Counted from the stretch's first letter, positions 49,466 through 58,754 are shown. The stretch is 64,000 bases of DNA from Candidatus Tepidifontimicrobium thermophilum (GCA_031296405.1 JAVKKH010000009.1:1-64000); one strand, 5' to 3'. Notes: generated by a model from the sequence alone, not told the origin. Made by a program: numbers and translations.

Positions 49466-50059
49466 TCACGCCCGTGAACCGAGCCAGGGGCCTCCTGACG
49501 CTTTCCCCGGCATGCCTGCGTCGATCCCGGGCCCTGCCCACGAAACCGGAACTTCCCTCAGGCGGCCCTGAGTGTCCCGGTACCGGAGGTAGCCGTTCTC
49601 GCACCCGAACCGGTACAGCTCCCACGTGAGCTCCACGTCCCGCCGGCAGTACTCCACCACACGGTCCACCCAGCCCCGCCGCCACCAGCGCAGTGCCTGC
49701 CAGCCGTCCGCGGACTTCCCCCGGCCCAGGGTGGCCAGCGCCAGGTGGTGCAGCCCCACCCGGCGGCGCAGGCTCTTGCGCACCTCCTCCAGGATGTCCA
49801 GGGTGGGTAGCTCGTGCACCGACGGGCCTCCGTACCGCTCCAGGACCACGTAGTCGAAGGACTGCACCGCGAACCCCACCACCAGCTCCGCCTGCTGAAG
49901 GTCGGCTACCAGCCGCTCCGCGTCCTGCTCGAAGTACGTCCGGTACGTGGCCGACGCCGCGTGGAAAGCCACCGCCACCGCAAGTCTTGGCGCCCTCCAC
50001 TCCCCCCGGGGCTCACCCCAGTCGCGGGTCTCCACGTCCAGCACCACCACGCCGCCCAC
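49466..50059 (-). CDS. RNase H-like DEDD 3'-5' exonuclease-family protein
   Basis: The 197-aa protein carries exonuclease motif I VVLDVETRDW (D, E), motif II LVVGFAVQSFDYVVL (D) and motif III VVEYCRRDVELTWELYRFG (D), with LATLGRGKSADGWQALRWW before it. It resembles the stand-alone or helicase-linked RNase H-like proteins of many bacteria; nucleic-acid substrate unknown. GTG 50059 follows GGAGGGG by 8 nt. The last residues, after VPVSWAGPG, are low-complexity. Confidence 0.75.
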   Translation of the reverse strand: MGGVVVLDVETRDWGEPRGEWRAPRLAVAVAFHAASATYRTYFEQDAERLVADLQQAELVVGFAVQSFDYVVLERYGGPSVHELPTLDILEEVRKSLRRRVGLHHLALATLGRGKSADGWQALRWWRRGWVDRVVEYCRRDVELTWELYRFGCENGYLRYRDTQGRLREVPVSWAGPGIDAGMPGKASGGPWLGSRA

Positions 50060-50229
50060 GTGAGTCACCCCTCCGTGCCCATTCGCCAGGACCACGGTCA
50101 CCACACTACGCCGCCAGCGTAGCCCCCGTCTGTTCCGCCAGCAACCTACAAGGAGGTCACACGCCTGGCGGGACACTCCTGCGGGGATCGCCGCCGACCG
50201 CGAGCCTGCGGCCCCCCTGACGCGGCAAG

Positions 50230-51255
50230 TTACGCTGCCGTGGTGGCGTGGGTTCCGCCTAGCGACCGGAGGAGGGTTGCCACCGCGGTGGCCGTGGGGG
50301 CTGCCAGGAACGCCCCGAGGACCCCGAAGAGCTCCGCACCGACCAGCACACTGCCGACCACCACCACCGGGTGCAGCCGCAGCAGGTTCCGGAAGACCAA
50401 GGGAGCCACCACGGCGTCCACGGCCCCGCGCACCGCCAACAGCAAGAGGACCACCGCCACGCCGGTGTGGACCCCTCGCGCGAACGCCGTGGTCCCCAGG
50501 GTCACCAGGGCGAACAGCGGGCCGAGGTAGGGGACCGTCTCCGCAGCCGCCACCAGCGCCGACCAGCCCAGGGGGTTCGGCATGGCCAGCCGCCACAACC
50601 CGACCCACAGCACCAGCCAGGTAAACGCCGCGATCCACAGGAGACCCACCAGGTAGCGGTGCACGGCCCACACCATTCCCCGCACAGCTTGGGCCGCGGC
50701 GCCTCGCCAGGGAAGCGGGAGCCACACCTCGACCGCACGACCCAGTTGCGGCCCGTCCTTGAGCAGGAAGAAGGCGAGCACCGGCACCAGCACCACCACG
50801 TACGCGTGGCTGCCCACCGCCACGGACCCGCCCACCACCCGCTCCACGGCAGCGACCGCCGCGGAGGTCACGAGCCGCGTCAGGCCCAGGTCCTGACCGA
50901 AGGGCCCGCCGCGGGCTTCCAGCTCGGCCAAGTGTTGCGCCGCCAAGCGTGCGTACACGGGAGCCAGGGCCGCCAGGCGGGCGACCTCCCGTCCCAGAGG
51001 TCCGGCCAGCAGGCGTGCAGCCACCGCCACGGCTGCCAGGCAGGCCCCTACCGCCACGGAGGCGCCCACCCCTCGGCGGCCCCCCGCCTTCCGGGAGACC
51101 CAGTCCGCCAGCGGGGAGAGCAGCACCGCCAGCACTGAGGACAGGACCAGGGTCAGCAGGCTTGTCCGCAGACGAGACGCCAGCCACAGCAGCAAGGCCA
51201 GCGAAGCCAGCCGCACGGCCCACCGAGCCTCACGCGCCAGCGCCTCGGATGCCAT
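50230..51255 (-). CDS. AI-2E family (PerM/YdiK-type) transporter
   Basis: The 341-aa membrane protein has the family layout: two N-terminal helices (LASLALLLWLASRLRTSLLT, LVLSSVLAVLLSPLADWV), a soluble central part (about residues 75-140), then AFFLLKDGPQLGRAVEVWLP and a five-helix C-terminal block with ETVPYLGPLFALVTLG and VFRNLLRLHPVVVVGSVLVG. Members export autoinducer-2 or exchange Na+/Li+ for protons; function here is open. ATG 51255. The 170 bp to the exonuclease gene (50060-50229) holds nothing I recognise. Confidence 0.88.
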   Translation of the reverse strand: MASEALAREARWAVRLASLALLLWLASRLRTSLLTLVLSSVLAVLLSPLADWVSRKAGGRRGVGASVAVGACLAAVAVAARLLAGPLGREVARLAALAPVYARLAAQHLAELEARGGPFGQDLGLTRLVTSAAVAAVERVVGGSVAVGSHAYVVVLVPVLAFFLLKDGPQLGRAVEVWLPLPWRGAAAQAVRGMVWAVHRYLVGLLWIAAFTWLVLWVGLWRLAMPNPLGWSALVAAAETVPYLGPLFALVTLGTTAFARGVHTGVAVVLLLLAVRGAVDAVVAPLVFRNLLRLHPVVVVGSVLVGAELFGVLGAFLAAPTATAVATLLRSLGGTHATTAA

Positions 51256-51275
51256 CTGCAGGCACCTCCGGCCGG

Positions 51276-51303
51276 TTGTCGGCCGCTTGCGCTACAGTAT
51301 TAG
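51276..51303 (+). promoter_or_regulatory. Candidate promoter of the polysaccharide deacetylase gene
   Basis: TTGTCG (51276-51281) and TATTAG (51298-51303) lie 16 bp apart in the one AT-richer patch between the divergent permease and deacetylase genes. Partial matches only. Confidence 0.3.
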
Positions 51304-51413
51304 AAACGCTCCGGGACGACACCGCCGGCCTCGGCCAGCCGCCCAGCGGCGGTCCTCCGGGCGCTTTGGAGCATCGGTAGCCCGGGGCCCCAACCAAGGA
51401 GAAGATCCACGGG

Positions 51414-52694
51414 ATGCCCACCCGTCCGGACACCCCGAGGCCCTGCAGGCAGACTACGGCGCTCCGGTGGATAGCGTTCGCGGCCCCGCTGGGGTTCCTC
51501 CTGTGCACCCTGCACGTGCCCAGCCTGGAGGCATCGGCAGGCGGGAAGCCTGGGGTGCGGCTCGCGGGGAGGCTGCCCCACACCGAGGAGGCCATCCTGG
51601 GGTCAGTCCGACGGGCGGGCCTGGAGGAGCGCACAGTACGCATCGCGGCCGACACCAACGGGTTCATCACGGTGGCCGCGGTCACGCTGACCTACAGGCC
51701 CTCCGAGCCAGACCCCTTGCAGGCCCTGCAGACCGCCGTGGGCACCCTCCTTCGCCGGACGTTCGCAGACGTCCCGGTGCTGGATGAGCTGGACGTCACC
51801 GCCCTCGAACAGCGCCCCGGCCCCTCCGACGGTAACCGCTGGGACGTGGGCTTCACCGCGGCCGCCTCACGGGCAGAGGTGCGCTCGCTTTCCCCGCTCA
51901 CGCCCGCGGAGCTGGCCCGCAGACTGCCACGCACGTGGGTGCACCCCTCCTTCCCCCACGTGGCCCCGGCCGTCAGGTCCGCCCGGGCATCCACGGAAGT
52001 TGGCTCCCGCAGGACCGCGGCCGGCGGGTTGCAGGCCGCCTGGGACCGTATCGACCCGCTCCGCATTCGCCTGCTGGGGATGCTGGTGGGAGGGGTGGTG
52101 GACGGCACGGTGTCCCGGGCGCGGCCTCCAAGCAGGTCCGTGGCCTTGACGTTCGACGACGGCCCGCACCCTCTGTACACGCCCCTGCTCCTGGACACCC
52201 TGCGCCGCCTGGGAGTCCACGCCACGTTCTTTCTCGTGGGCCAGCGGGTCGAACAGTACCCCTACTTCGCCCGAGCCATCGTGGAGGACGGCCACGAGGT
52301 CGGCAACCACGGATACCGACATGTGCCCCTCGCCCGCCTGCAAGCCGGCGAGCTGGAAGGGGAGCTGCAACGCGCCCAGGGTACCCTCGAAGCGGCCACG
52401 GGAGTCCGGCCCCGGTACCTGCGTCCGCCCGGGGGCGGCTTCAACCGTCACCTGCTGCGGGCGGCCTCTACGTCAGGGCTCGTGGTCGTCCTGTGGACGG
52501 ACGACCCCGCCGACTACCGGATCAAGGACCCTGACCGACTGCGCACGCGGGTGCTTTCCCGGGTGTTCGGCGGAGGCGTGGTCCTGCTGCACCAAGGCGT
52601 CCCGGCCACGCTGCAGGTACTCCCTGAGCTGGTCCGCACGCTGCGCAGGCTGAACTACCACGTGGGCACCGTCACGGACCTCCTGCACCCCTAG
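51414..52694 (+). CDS. Secreted or membrane-anchored polysaccharide deacetylase (NodB domain)
   Basis: The 426-aa protein has a signal or anchor helix (ALRWIAFAAPLGFLLCTLHV, residues 16-35), an unknown N-terminal region to about residue 240, and a NodB domain with all five motifs: LTFDDGPHPL (Asp base and metal Asp), NHGYRH (metal His pair), RYLRPPGGGF, LWTDDPADY and LLHQG. It likely removes acetyl groups from peptidoglycan or another envelope glycan outside the membrane. ATG 51414 after AAGGAG. Confidence 0.88.
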   Translation: MPTRPDTPRPCRQTTALRWIAFAAPLGFLLCTLHVPSLEASAGGKPGVRLAGRLPHTEEAILGSVRRAGLEERTVRIAADTNGFITVAAVTLTYRPSEPDPLQALQTAVGTLLRRTFADVPVLDELDVTALEQRPGPSDGNRWDVGFTAAASRAEVRSLSPLTPAELARRLPRTWVHPSFPHVAPAVRSARASTEVGSRRTAAGGLQAAWDRIDPLRIRLLGMLVGGVVDGTVSRARPPSRSVALTFDDGPHPLYTPLLLDTLRRLGVHATFFLVGQRVEQYPYFARAIVEDGHEVGNHGYRHVPLARLQAGELEGELQRAQGTLEAATGVRPRYLRPPGGGFNRHLLRAASTSGLVVVLWTDDPADYRIKDPDRLRTRVLSRVFGGGVVLLHQGVPATLQVLPELVRTLRRLNYHVGTVTDLLHP

Positions 52695-52730
52695 GGGCCT
52701 GCCGGCCCCCACCACCTTCCACAGCCCCGC

Positions 52731-52916
52731 CTACCGACCCTGTCCGGGCACGCTCCCGCGGACTTCGTGGTCCTCCTCCTGCATCGCCTTGCGGAAGTCC
52801 CGGACCGCCTTACCCAGGGAAGACCCGATGTCCGCCAGGCGCGAGGGCCCGAAGATCAGGAGGGCGACCACCAGGATGACCACGAGCTCCGAGGCTCCGA
52901 TCCCGCCGAACCCCAC
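52731..52916 (-). CDS. tatA: Twin-arginine translocase subunit TatA
   Basis: The 61-aa protein has one N-terminal membrane helix (ASELVVILVVALLIFG), the FGP hinge and the amphipathic helix SRLADIGSSLGKAVRDFRKA, then a charged tail. It forms the pore element of the Tat pathway for folded proteins; the Moco/Fe-S HcrABC is cytoplasmic and does not need it. The GTG at 52916 follows GGAGG by 7 nt; a longer frame upstream is rejected because it would put 14 residues before the helix. No tatC nearby. Confidence 0.9.
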   Translation of the reverse strand: MGFGGIGASELVVILVVALLIFGPSRLADIGSSLGKAVRDFRKAMQEEDHEVRGSVPGQGR

Positions 52917-53018
52917 GGGCTCACCTCCTCCGCCAGTCCTTCTAAGTCTAAAGCGCACCAGGCCCTCCCACAGTTCCTGAGGACCGGGGTCTTCCGGTTT
53001 CCGCCGGGGGCTGAGCTG

Positions 53019-53046
53019 GGAACTCCCGAGACCCTTCCTGCGCTAA
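53019..53046 (+). promoter_or_regulatory. Candidate ECF-sigma promoter of the 53078-56676 operon
   Basis: GGAAC (53019-53023) and CGCTAA (53041-53046) are 17 bp apart, close to the GAAC-N16/17-TCTRA type used by many RpoE-like sigma factors. It lies 32 bp before the first gene of an operon that encodes an ECF sigma factor, consistent with autoregulation. Confidence 0.33.
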
Positions 53047-53077
53047 CAGGTTGAAACCGACCGACGGAGGTGGTGCG

Positions 53078-53446
53078 ATGAGAAGCTGGTTGGCAGCAGG
53101 CCTGGCCACGCTCCTGGTGGCAGGCAGCGCGCTCTCCGCAGGTGCTGCAACGTCCACCAAGCGGTCTGCGTCCGGTACGGGCACTTCCTTCGAGGTGCAG
53201 GGGACGGTCGTGGAGGTCTCGAAGGGTTGGTTCGAGCTGTCTGTGGACCGTGTGTTGCGGGGACCTGTGGCCCGCGGTACCCGGATCCGGGTCGGCGAAC
53301 CGGCGTCTGTCCGGTTCTTGCGGGGAGGCAAGCCCGTAAGCGCTGCGGAGCTCAAGCGCGGCTCGGTGGTGCGCGTCGTGGGGACGTGGCGCGGCTCAGG
53401 TAAGCAGGCCGCGTACACCGCCACCCGCGTGACGGTGCTCAAGTAA
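53078..53446 (+). CDS. Small secreted OB-fold-like (DUF5666-like) protein
   Basis: The 122-aa protein has a signal peptide (MRSWLAAGLATLLVAGSALS, cut near AGA-AT) and a beta-rich domain TSFEVQGTVVEVSKGWFELS ... VVRVVGTWRGSGKQAAYTAT that looks like the OB-like DUF5666 fold. Function unknown; as first gene of the ECF operon it may be part of an envelope response. ATG 53078 after GGAGG (7 nt). Confidence 0.68.
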   Translation: MRSWLAAGLATLLVAGSALSAGAATSTKRSASGTGTSFEVQGTVVEVSKGWFELSVDRVLRGPVARGTRIRVGEPASVRFLRGGKPVSAAELKRGSVVRVVGTWRGSGKQAAYTATRVTVLK

Positions 53447-53451
53447 CCGGT

Positions 53452-54033
53452 ATGGAAGCGGAGGCCGGCGCGCTGGCTTCGCAGGCTGCCGGGACGGAGG
53501 ACGCTCAGGCCGAGTTCAGCCGCCTCGTGGAGGCCCACTGGCGGTCGGCCTACCGCTTCGCCTACCGGCTGACGGGGAACCCCGAGGAGGCGGCGGACCT
53601 GGTGCAGGAGGCGGCGGAGGAGGCCTTCCGGGCCTTCTCCCGCTTCCGCCCGGGCACGCGGTTTGACCGGTGGTGGCTACGGATCCTGTACAACTCGTTT
53701 GTGGACCGCACGCGGCGCCAGCGCCGACAGTCGTACGTGCCCCTGGACGACCTGTCCGGCGACATGCGGGTCACCGCAAGCTGGGCGGACCCGGAGGCCG
53801 CCCTGGAGCAGCAGCTCGACGGGCCCGTGCAGAGGGCCCTGGACGCCCTGCCCCCGGAGTTCCGGGCAGTGGTGGTCCTGGTGGACCTGGAGGGGCTGTC
53901 CTACGAGGACGCCGCCCGTGTCCTCCGCTGCCCGCCCGGCACCGTGCGGTCGAGGCTCCACCGGGGCCGCCTGGCTTTGCGGGAGTGGCTCCGGGGGTAC
54001 GTGGACGCCTTGAGGCGGGGAGAACTGGGATGA
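53452..54033 (+). CDS. ECF (RpoE-type) RNA polymerase sigma factor
   Basis: The 193-aa protein has region 2 (HWRSAYRFAYRLTGNPEEAA, DLVQEAAEEAFRAFSRF, then WWLRILYNSFVDRTRRQ) and region 4 (ALDALPPEFRAVVVLVDLEG, LSYEDAARVLRCPPGTVRSR, LHRGRLALREWLRGY). It is followed by an anti-sigma gene with ATGA overlap, the usual ECF pair. It should drive its own operon and an envelope regulon. Confidence 0.95.
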   Translation: MEAEAGALASQAAGTEDAQAEFSRLVEAHWRSAYRFAYRLTGNPEEAADLVQEAAEEAFRAFSRFRPGTRFDRWWLRILYNSFVDRTRRQRRQSYVPLDDLSGDMRVTASWADPEAALEQQLDGPVQRALDALPPEFRAVVVLVDLEGLSYEDAARVLRCPPGTVRSRLHRGRLALREWLRGYVDALRRGELG

Positions 54034-54467
54034 GGCACCCGCAGGACCTGTTGAGCGGGTATGTGGACGGTGCTCTGTCTGCGCACGAGGCCGCGGAAGT
54101 CGCCGCGCACCTGGCGGAGTGTCCGTCCTGCCGGGAGACGGTCTCAGACCTCCGGGCCCTGCGCCGGCTGCTGGCTGCCGTGCCCCCCCCCGATCCTGAC
54201 CCGGAGCTCCTAGCTCGCCTCCTCCAGGTCGATCCGGGACCTCGCCGGCACCGCCTGAACGTGCCCCGGTGGCTCGCTGTAGCGGCCGCCACTGCCCTCC
54301 TGGCAGTCGTCTCGGCTCGGGTCTCCCACCTGCCCCCCGCCTCCGGCCCGGTGGTGCAGGAGCTGCGCGAGCACGCCCGCCTGGCCACGCACGCCCCTTT
54401 GAACGACCTGGGGCTGGCCTCTTTCCTCTCCGCAATTCTCCAGGAACCCGTGGAGGACAACCCTTGA
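54030..54467 (+). CDS. Membrane anti-sigma factor with ZAS zinc-finger domain
   Basis: The 145-aa protein has an N-terminal anti-sigma domain with the HxxxCxxC motif (H27, C31, C34 in AAHLAECPSC), one membrane helix (PRWLAVAAATALLAVVSARV, about residues 85-105) and a short outside part. It holds the ECF sigma factor inactive at the membrane. ATG 54030 overlaps the sigma stop; its own end overlaps the next gene (TTGA). Confidence 0.9.
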   Translation: MRHPQDLLSGYVDGALSAHEAAEVAAHLAECPSCRETVSDLRALRRLLAAVPPPDPDPELLARLLQVDPGPRRHRLNVPRWLAVAAATALLAVVSARVSHLPPASGPVVQELREHARLATHAPLNDLGLASFLSAILQEPVEDNP

Positions 54468-55528
54468 GACCGCTTGCAGCAGCAGCGCTGCTGGTCTGCC
54501 TGGGTCTTTTGGTCCGGCCGGCAGCGGCACAGGCGCCCTCCTTCGACCTGCTCCTGCGGGCGGCGGTCGCCCACGACCGTGTGGCCTACTCCGCCGAGCA
54601 ACTCGTCGCTACGTGGGAGGGCCAGCAGCCGCACGTCGCGCTGGCCCACGTCCAGCACGACCCCGCGGTGGGAACCCGGCTCGTGTACCGGCCTCTGTCC
54701 GGCGGACAGGACCGACAGGTCGTCTGGCACACCGCCGACCGGACGCTGGAGTACGACCCCCACACGCGCCGCGGCCGCGCCTACCCCGCCTACCGGCTCC
54801 AGGTCTCGCCCGCCCAGCAGCTCGCCTGGCTTGCGCGCAACTACTCGGTCACCTCCGCACCCTCCCACCTCCTGGGCCGGCAGACCGCGCGGCTGCGGAT
54901 CGTGCCCAGACAGCCCGGCCGGCCCACCGCCACGGTCCACGTGGACGTCCACACGGGGCTGATCCTCCGATCCGAGCGCACCTCCGCGGACGGCGCTGCA
55001 CGCCAGTTCAGCAGCTTCGTCACCTTCACGCCCCGCCCCGTAGGCTGGATGCGGTCGCGGAAGGTCCCGGCGGACCTGCAGCTCCGCAGCGAACCGACGC
55101 CCCGGACAGCTACCCTCCAGCACCTGACGTCCGTGTTCGGACAGCGTCCGCCCGCGGTGCAGCTCCCCGATGGCTTCAGCCCCGTCACCGCCTTCCTCCT
55201 GGAAGACCGCGGCACCATGGTCCGCCGGGCTTACTCCGACGGCCTCACGACCCTGGTGGTCTCCTGGCGGCCCCAGGCGGCTGCCTCGCCCCCCGCAGGC
55301 AGCCGGGTCGTCTACCGACCCGGCGGGCCGGTGTGGGTCCGTTCGTCCGGCCTGCGTCAGCTGGTCTACTGGCAATACGCAGGCTGGGCCATCACCCTGG
55401 TCGCAGAACTCAGCCCCGACGTCCTCCTGGCAGTGGCCGACCGCACCGGCATCCAGCCCGCTCCTTCGACCCTTGACTTCCTGCTGGAATGGCTTCGGAG
55501 CAGGCTTGCCACGGACTCCGACGCATGA
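54464..55528 (+). CDS. Secreted MucB/RseB-like sigma-regulatory protein
   Basis: The 354-aa protein has a signal peptide (LRPLAAAALLVCLGLLVRPA, AAA-QA cut), an N-terminal LolA-like half (LLLRAAVAHDRVAYSAEQLV ... TVHVDVHTGLILRSERTSAD) and a C-terminal half (LPDGFSPVTAFLLEDRGTMV ... GLTTLVVSW), the two-domain plan of RseB/MucB. It would protect the anti-sigma factor from proteolysis outside the membrane until a lipid or envelope signal appears. The TTG at 54464 overlaps the anti-sigma stop and follows GGAGG by 7 nt. Confidence 0.78.
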   Translation: MRPLAAAALLVCLGLLVRPAAAQAPSFDLLLRAAVAHDRVAYSAEQLVATWEGQQPHVALAHVQHDPAVGTRLVYRPLSGGQDRQVVWHTADRTLEYDPHTRRGRAYPAYRLQVSPAQQLAWLARNYSVTSAPSHLLGRQTARLRIVPRQPGRPTATVHVDVHTGLILRSERTSADGAARQFSSFVTFTPRPVGWMRSRKVPADLQLRSEPTPRTATLQHLTSVFGQRPPAVQLPDGFSPVTAFLLEDRGTMVRRAYSDGLTTLVVSWRPQAAASPPAGSRVVYRPGGPVWVRSSGLRQLVYWQYAGWAITLVAELSPDVLLAVADRTGIQPAPSTLDFLLEWLRSRLATDSDA

Positions 55529-56676
55529 GGAGTCCCCGGTTCCGCCCCCCGCGGTTTGGAGGTCCGCGCGCGGCCGTAGCCCTCGCGGTGCTGGGGCTGG
55601 CCGCCTGCTCCCCCCCTGCCGGCCGCTCACCTACCCTCCCCGCCCTGAGCCGGCCGGCCCCCACGCAGCTGCCACCCTCACCCGCGGCTGGCCTGCGCGC
55701 GGACCTCCGCACTCTGCCCGTGCGGGTCTACGTGCCCAACAGCCTCTCCAACACCGTGACGGTCCTGGACCCTGCAAAGCGGCGAGTCCTGGCCACCTTT
55801 CCGGTGGGGAAGGCGCCTCAGCACGTGGTGCCTTCCTACGACCTGCGCGTCCTGTGGGTCAACAACAACGGCGCAGACAGCCTCACGCCCATCGACCCCC
55901 GGTCGGGCCGGCCCGGGCCCCCGGTGGCCGTGGCGGACCCGTACAACCTGTACTTCACCCCGGACGGCCGGTTCGCCGTGGTGGTGGCCGAGCGCCTCCA
56001 GCGCCTGGACTTCCGCGATCCACACACGTTCCGCCTTGTGGCCAGCGTGGCGGTCCCCTGTAGAGGCCCTAACCATCTGGACTTCTCGAAAGACGGGGCG
56101 TACTTCCTTTTGAGCTGCGAGTTCGACGGCCGTCTGGTCAAGGTGGACACGAATACCCGGCGGGTGCTCGGCGCCCTTCAACTGGGGAGTATGCCCCAGG
56201 ACGTGCGGCTCGCGCCCGACGGGAGCCGGTTCCTCGTGGCCGATATGGCCCGCGACGGCGTGCACGTGGTGGACGGCGAGCGGCTACAGCGGGTGGGCTT
56301 CGTCGTCACCGGCGTGGGCGCCCACGGCGTGTACCCGGACTCCGAGGGCCGAAAGGTGTACGTGACCAACCGCGGCTGGCACACGGTCTACGGAGGCAGA
56401 CGAGGACCGGGCAGCATCGCCGTCCTGGATGGCCGGACGCTCCGGGTCCTCCTGCGCTGGCCGGTCCCCGGGGGCGGCAGCCCCGACATGGGCAACTTCA
56501 CCCCCGACGGGCAGCAGCTTTGGATCTCGGGTCGCTACGACGACGAGGTGTACGCGTTCGACACCCGCTCGGGGACCCTTGTGGCCCGCATTCGAGTCGG
56601 CCAGGGCCCGCACGGCCTCACCGTCTGGCCCCAGCCGGGCCGCTACTCCCTCGGGCACACAGGGAACATGCGCTGA
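55525..56676 (+). CDS. YVTN/YncE-type beta-propeller lipoprotein
   Basis: The 383-aa protein has a signal peptide ending in a lipobox (LGLAAC, Cys acylated), a Pro-rich linker, then a seven-bladed propeller of YVTN repeats: VYVPNSLSNTVTVLDPAKRR, FTPDGRFAVVVAERLQRLDF, LAPDGSRFLVADMARDGVHV, KVYVTNRGWHTVYGGRRGPG, FTPDGQQLWISGRYDDEVYA. Likely a surface-bound protein with binding role. The ATG overlaps the RseB-like stop (ATGA). It ends exactly where the converging DUF72 gene ends. Confidence 0.83.
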   Translation: MRSPRFRPPRFGGPRAAVALAVLGLAACSPPAGRSPTLPALSRPAPTQLPPSPAAGLRADLRTLPVRVYVPNSLSNTVTVLDPAKRRVLATFPVGKAPQHVVPSYDLRVLWVNNNGADSLTPIDPRSGRPGPPVAVADPYNLYFTPDGRFAVVVAERLQRLDFRDPHTFRLVASVAVPCRGPNHLDFSKDGAYFLLSCEFDGRLVKVDTNTRRVLGALQLGSMPQDVRLAPDGSRFLVADMARDGVHVVDGERLQRVGFVVTGVGAHGVYPDSEGRKVYVTNRGWHTVYGGRRGPGSIAVLDGRTLRVLLRWPVPGGGSPDMGNFTPDGQQLWISGRYDDEVYAFDTRSGTLVARIRVGQGPHGLTVWPQPGRYSLGHTGNMR

Positions 56677-57516
56677 CTACTGGTGACGTGAACCGTCCCG
56701 CACCCGGGACGCCAGGACCCTGCGGCCTCGCGCCAGCTCCTCCTTTCCGCCCTGCCCCAGCAGCCGGCGCAGGCTGAGGGCGTTACGGACCGCGTGCCCG
56801 GCGACGTCGTTGTTGAAGAACACGTAGCCCTCCCGGCCCGCGGCCAGCTGATCGAACACCCAGCGGGCGTCCGCCCGCAGGCTGCTGTCCGGGTAGCAGC
56901 CGGAGTAGGCGTCCCCAGGCCCGTGGCGCCGCAGGTACCACCACCCCGCGGTCTGAGGCACCCGTACCACCGGCCGATCCATCCGCCTCGGCCGCATGCC
57001 GGGAGGCAGGATCTGGAAGGGCCAGTCCGCGCATACCACCGCCGCCCCGTACTCCCCCAGCAACTCGTACACGGGTTCGGCAAACCAGGTGGCGTCCCGG
57101 AATTCGAACGCGTGGAGCACCGTCCTCGGTAGGGCCGAGAGGAACTCCCGCAGGCGGTGCGGGTCGGCCCGGAAGCGCGGCGGGAGCTGCCAGAGCACGC
57201 ACCGCAGCCGGTCCCCCAGGGGCCGGCAGGCGTCCATCAGCACCCGGAGGGGCTCCCGGGGGTCGCGCAGGCGACGCACGTGGGTGAGGTAGCGGCTGCC
57301 CTTCACCACGAAGGCGAACTCCCGCGGGGCGCGGCGGGCCCAGCCCTCGAAGGTCTTCGACGCGGGCAGGCGGTAGAAGGTCACGTTCAGCTCCACCGCG
57401 TCGAACACTTCCGCGTAGCGTTCGAACCAGCGGGAGGAGGGCAGGTCCTCCGGGTACAGGACCCCCACCCAGTGGGGGTAGGTGTAGCCGGAGGTCCCCA
57501 CCCACGCCCGCGCCAC
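56677..57516 (-). CDS. DUF72 (YecE-like) TIM-barrel protein
   Basis: The 279-aa protein has the DUF72 strings VGTSGYTYPHWVGVLYPEDL, FDAVELNVTFYRLPASKTFE, FAFVVKGSRYLTHVRRLRDP and YVFFNNDVAGHAVRNAL. The family is widespread and of unknown biochemistry. GTG 57516; 14 bp separate it from tyrS, with which it is probably co-transcribed. Confidence 0.92.
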   Translation of the reverse strand: MARAWVGTSGYTYPHWVGVLYPEDLPSSRWFERYAEVFDAVELNVTFYRLPASKTFEGWARRAPREFAFVVKGSRYLTHVRRLRDPREPLRVLMDACRPLGDRLRCVLWQLPPRFRADPHRLREFLSALPRTVLHAFEFRDATWFAEPVYELLGEYGAAVVCADWPFQILPPGMRPRRMDRPVVRVPQTAGWWYLRRHGPGDAYSGCYPDSSLRADARWVFDQLAAGREGYVFFNNDVAGHAVRNALSLRRLLGQGGKEELARGRRVLASRVRDGSRHQ

Positions 57517-57530
57517 GGCAGCCTCCCGGA

Positions 57531-58754
57531 TCAGTCCAGGCGCACACGCGCGAACCGTCGCTTGCCCACCCGCACCACGAGCCCCGAGCGCACCTCCACC
57601 CGTTCCTCGGGGTCGGAAACCCTCCTGCCGTCCACACTGACGCCGCCCTGAGCCACGAGCCGCCGGGCTTCGCTGTTGGAGACCACCAGCCGCACAAGCC
57701 GCAGCAGCCGCACGATGGCCACACGGCCGTCCGGGTCCAGGTCCTGCGGTCGGACGTACACATCCGGAATTTCCGAGGGCAGCTCCTCGCGCGTGAAGAC
57801 CCGGTCGAACTCCTCCTCCGCAGCCCGGGCAGCCCGCGGCCCGTGCCAGACCGTCACGATCTCACGGGCCAGGCGCCGCTTGACGTCCCGGGGGTGCAAT
57901 CGGCCGGCCCGCAGCCCCTCGTCGATGGCCCGCACCTCCTCCATGGGCACTTCCGTGCACAGCTCGAAGTAGGTGACCATGAGGGGGTCGGGCAGGGACA
58001 TGACCTTCCCGTACATCTCCTGGGGCGGCTCGTTGATCCCGATGTAGTTGCCCAGCGACTTGCTCATCTTCTCGACGCCGTCCAGGCCGGGCAGCAGGGG
58101 AGTGAGCAGCACCACCTGCGGCGGCTGGCCGAACTCCCGCTGCAGGTCCCGGCCCATCAGGTTGTTGAACTTCTGGTCCGTCCCCCCGAGCTCCACGTCC
58201 GCTTGCAGGGCCACGGAGTCGTAGGCCTGACAGAGCGGGTACAGCAGCTCGTGCAGGCCGATGGGGCTGCCCTCCTTCCAGCGCGCGGTGAAGTCGTCCC
58301 GTTCCAGGATGCGGGCCACGGTGGTCTTGCTGCACAGCCGCACCACGTCCGCGAAGCTCAACGACCCCAGCCACTGGCTGTTGAAGGTCACCCGCGTGCG
58401 CTCGGGATCCAGGATCCGGCTGTACTGCTCCCGGTAGGTGGCCGCGTTGCGCTCCACCTCCTCCCGGGTCAGCATGGGGCGGGTCTGCTTCTTGCCCGTC
58501 GGGTCGCCGATGAGCGCGGTGAAGTCCCCGATCACCAGGATGGCCTCGTGCCCCAGGTCCTGGAACTGCCGGAGTTTGCGCAACACCACCGCGAACCCGA
58601 TGTGGATGTCCGGCGCGGTGGGGTCCAGGCCCAGCTTCACGCGCAGCGGCCGGCCCTCCCGCAGCTTGGCCAGCAGCTCCTCCTCGGTGATGATCTCCGC
58701 GGCGCCGCGTCGCAGCAGCTCCAGCTGTCGCTCGGGTGGGAGGAACGTCGTCAT
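57531..58754 (-). CDS. tyrS: Tyrosyl-tRNA synthetase
   Basis: The 407-aa class I synthetase has [20 protein letters not shown] (HIGH-type motif), [37 protein letters not shown] (KMSKS) and a C-terminal S4 RNA-binding domain ([20 protein letters not shown]). The length and [10 protein letters not shown] string fit the TyrZ-like subfamily. No T-box leader is seen upstream: the 17 bp to the next gene are too short. Confidence 0.96.
   Translation of the reverse strand: MTTFLPPERQLELLRRGAAEIITEEELLAKLREGRPLRVKLGLDPTAPDIHIGFAVVLRKLRQFQDLGHEAILVIGDFTALIGDPTGKKQTRPMLTREEVERNAATYREQYSRILDPERTRVTFNSQWLGSLSFADVVRLCSKTTVARILERDDFTARWKEGSPIGLHELLYPLCQAYDSVALQADVELGGTDQKFNNLMGRDLQREFGQPPQVVLLTPLLPGLDGVEKMSKSLGNYIGINEPPQEMYGKVMSLPDPLMVTYFELCTEVPMEEVRAIDEGLRAGRLHPRDVKRRLAREIVTVWHGPRAARAAEEEFDRVFTREELPSEIPDVYVRPQDLDPDGRVAIVRLLRLVRLVVSNSEARRLVAQGGVSVDGRRVSDPEERVEVRSGLVVRVGKRRFARVRLD

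Noticed and set aside
52731-52958. Longer TatA start at 52958
   Set aside because: It would place a charged 14-residue stretch before the membrane helix; GTG 52916 has a good Shine-Dalgarno and gives the usual TatA N-terminus.
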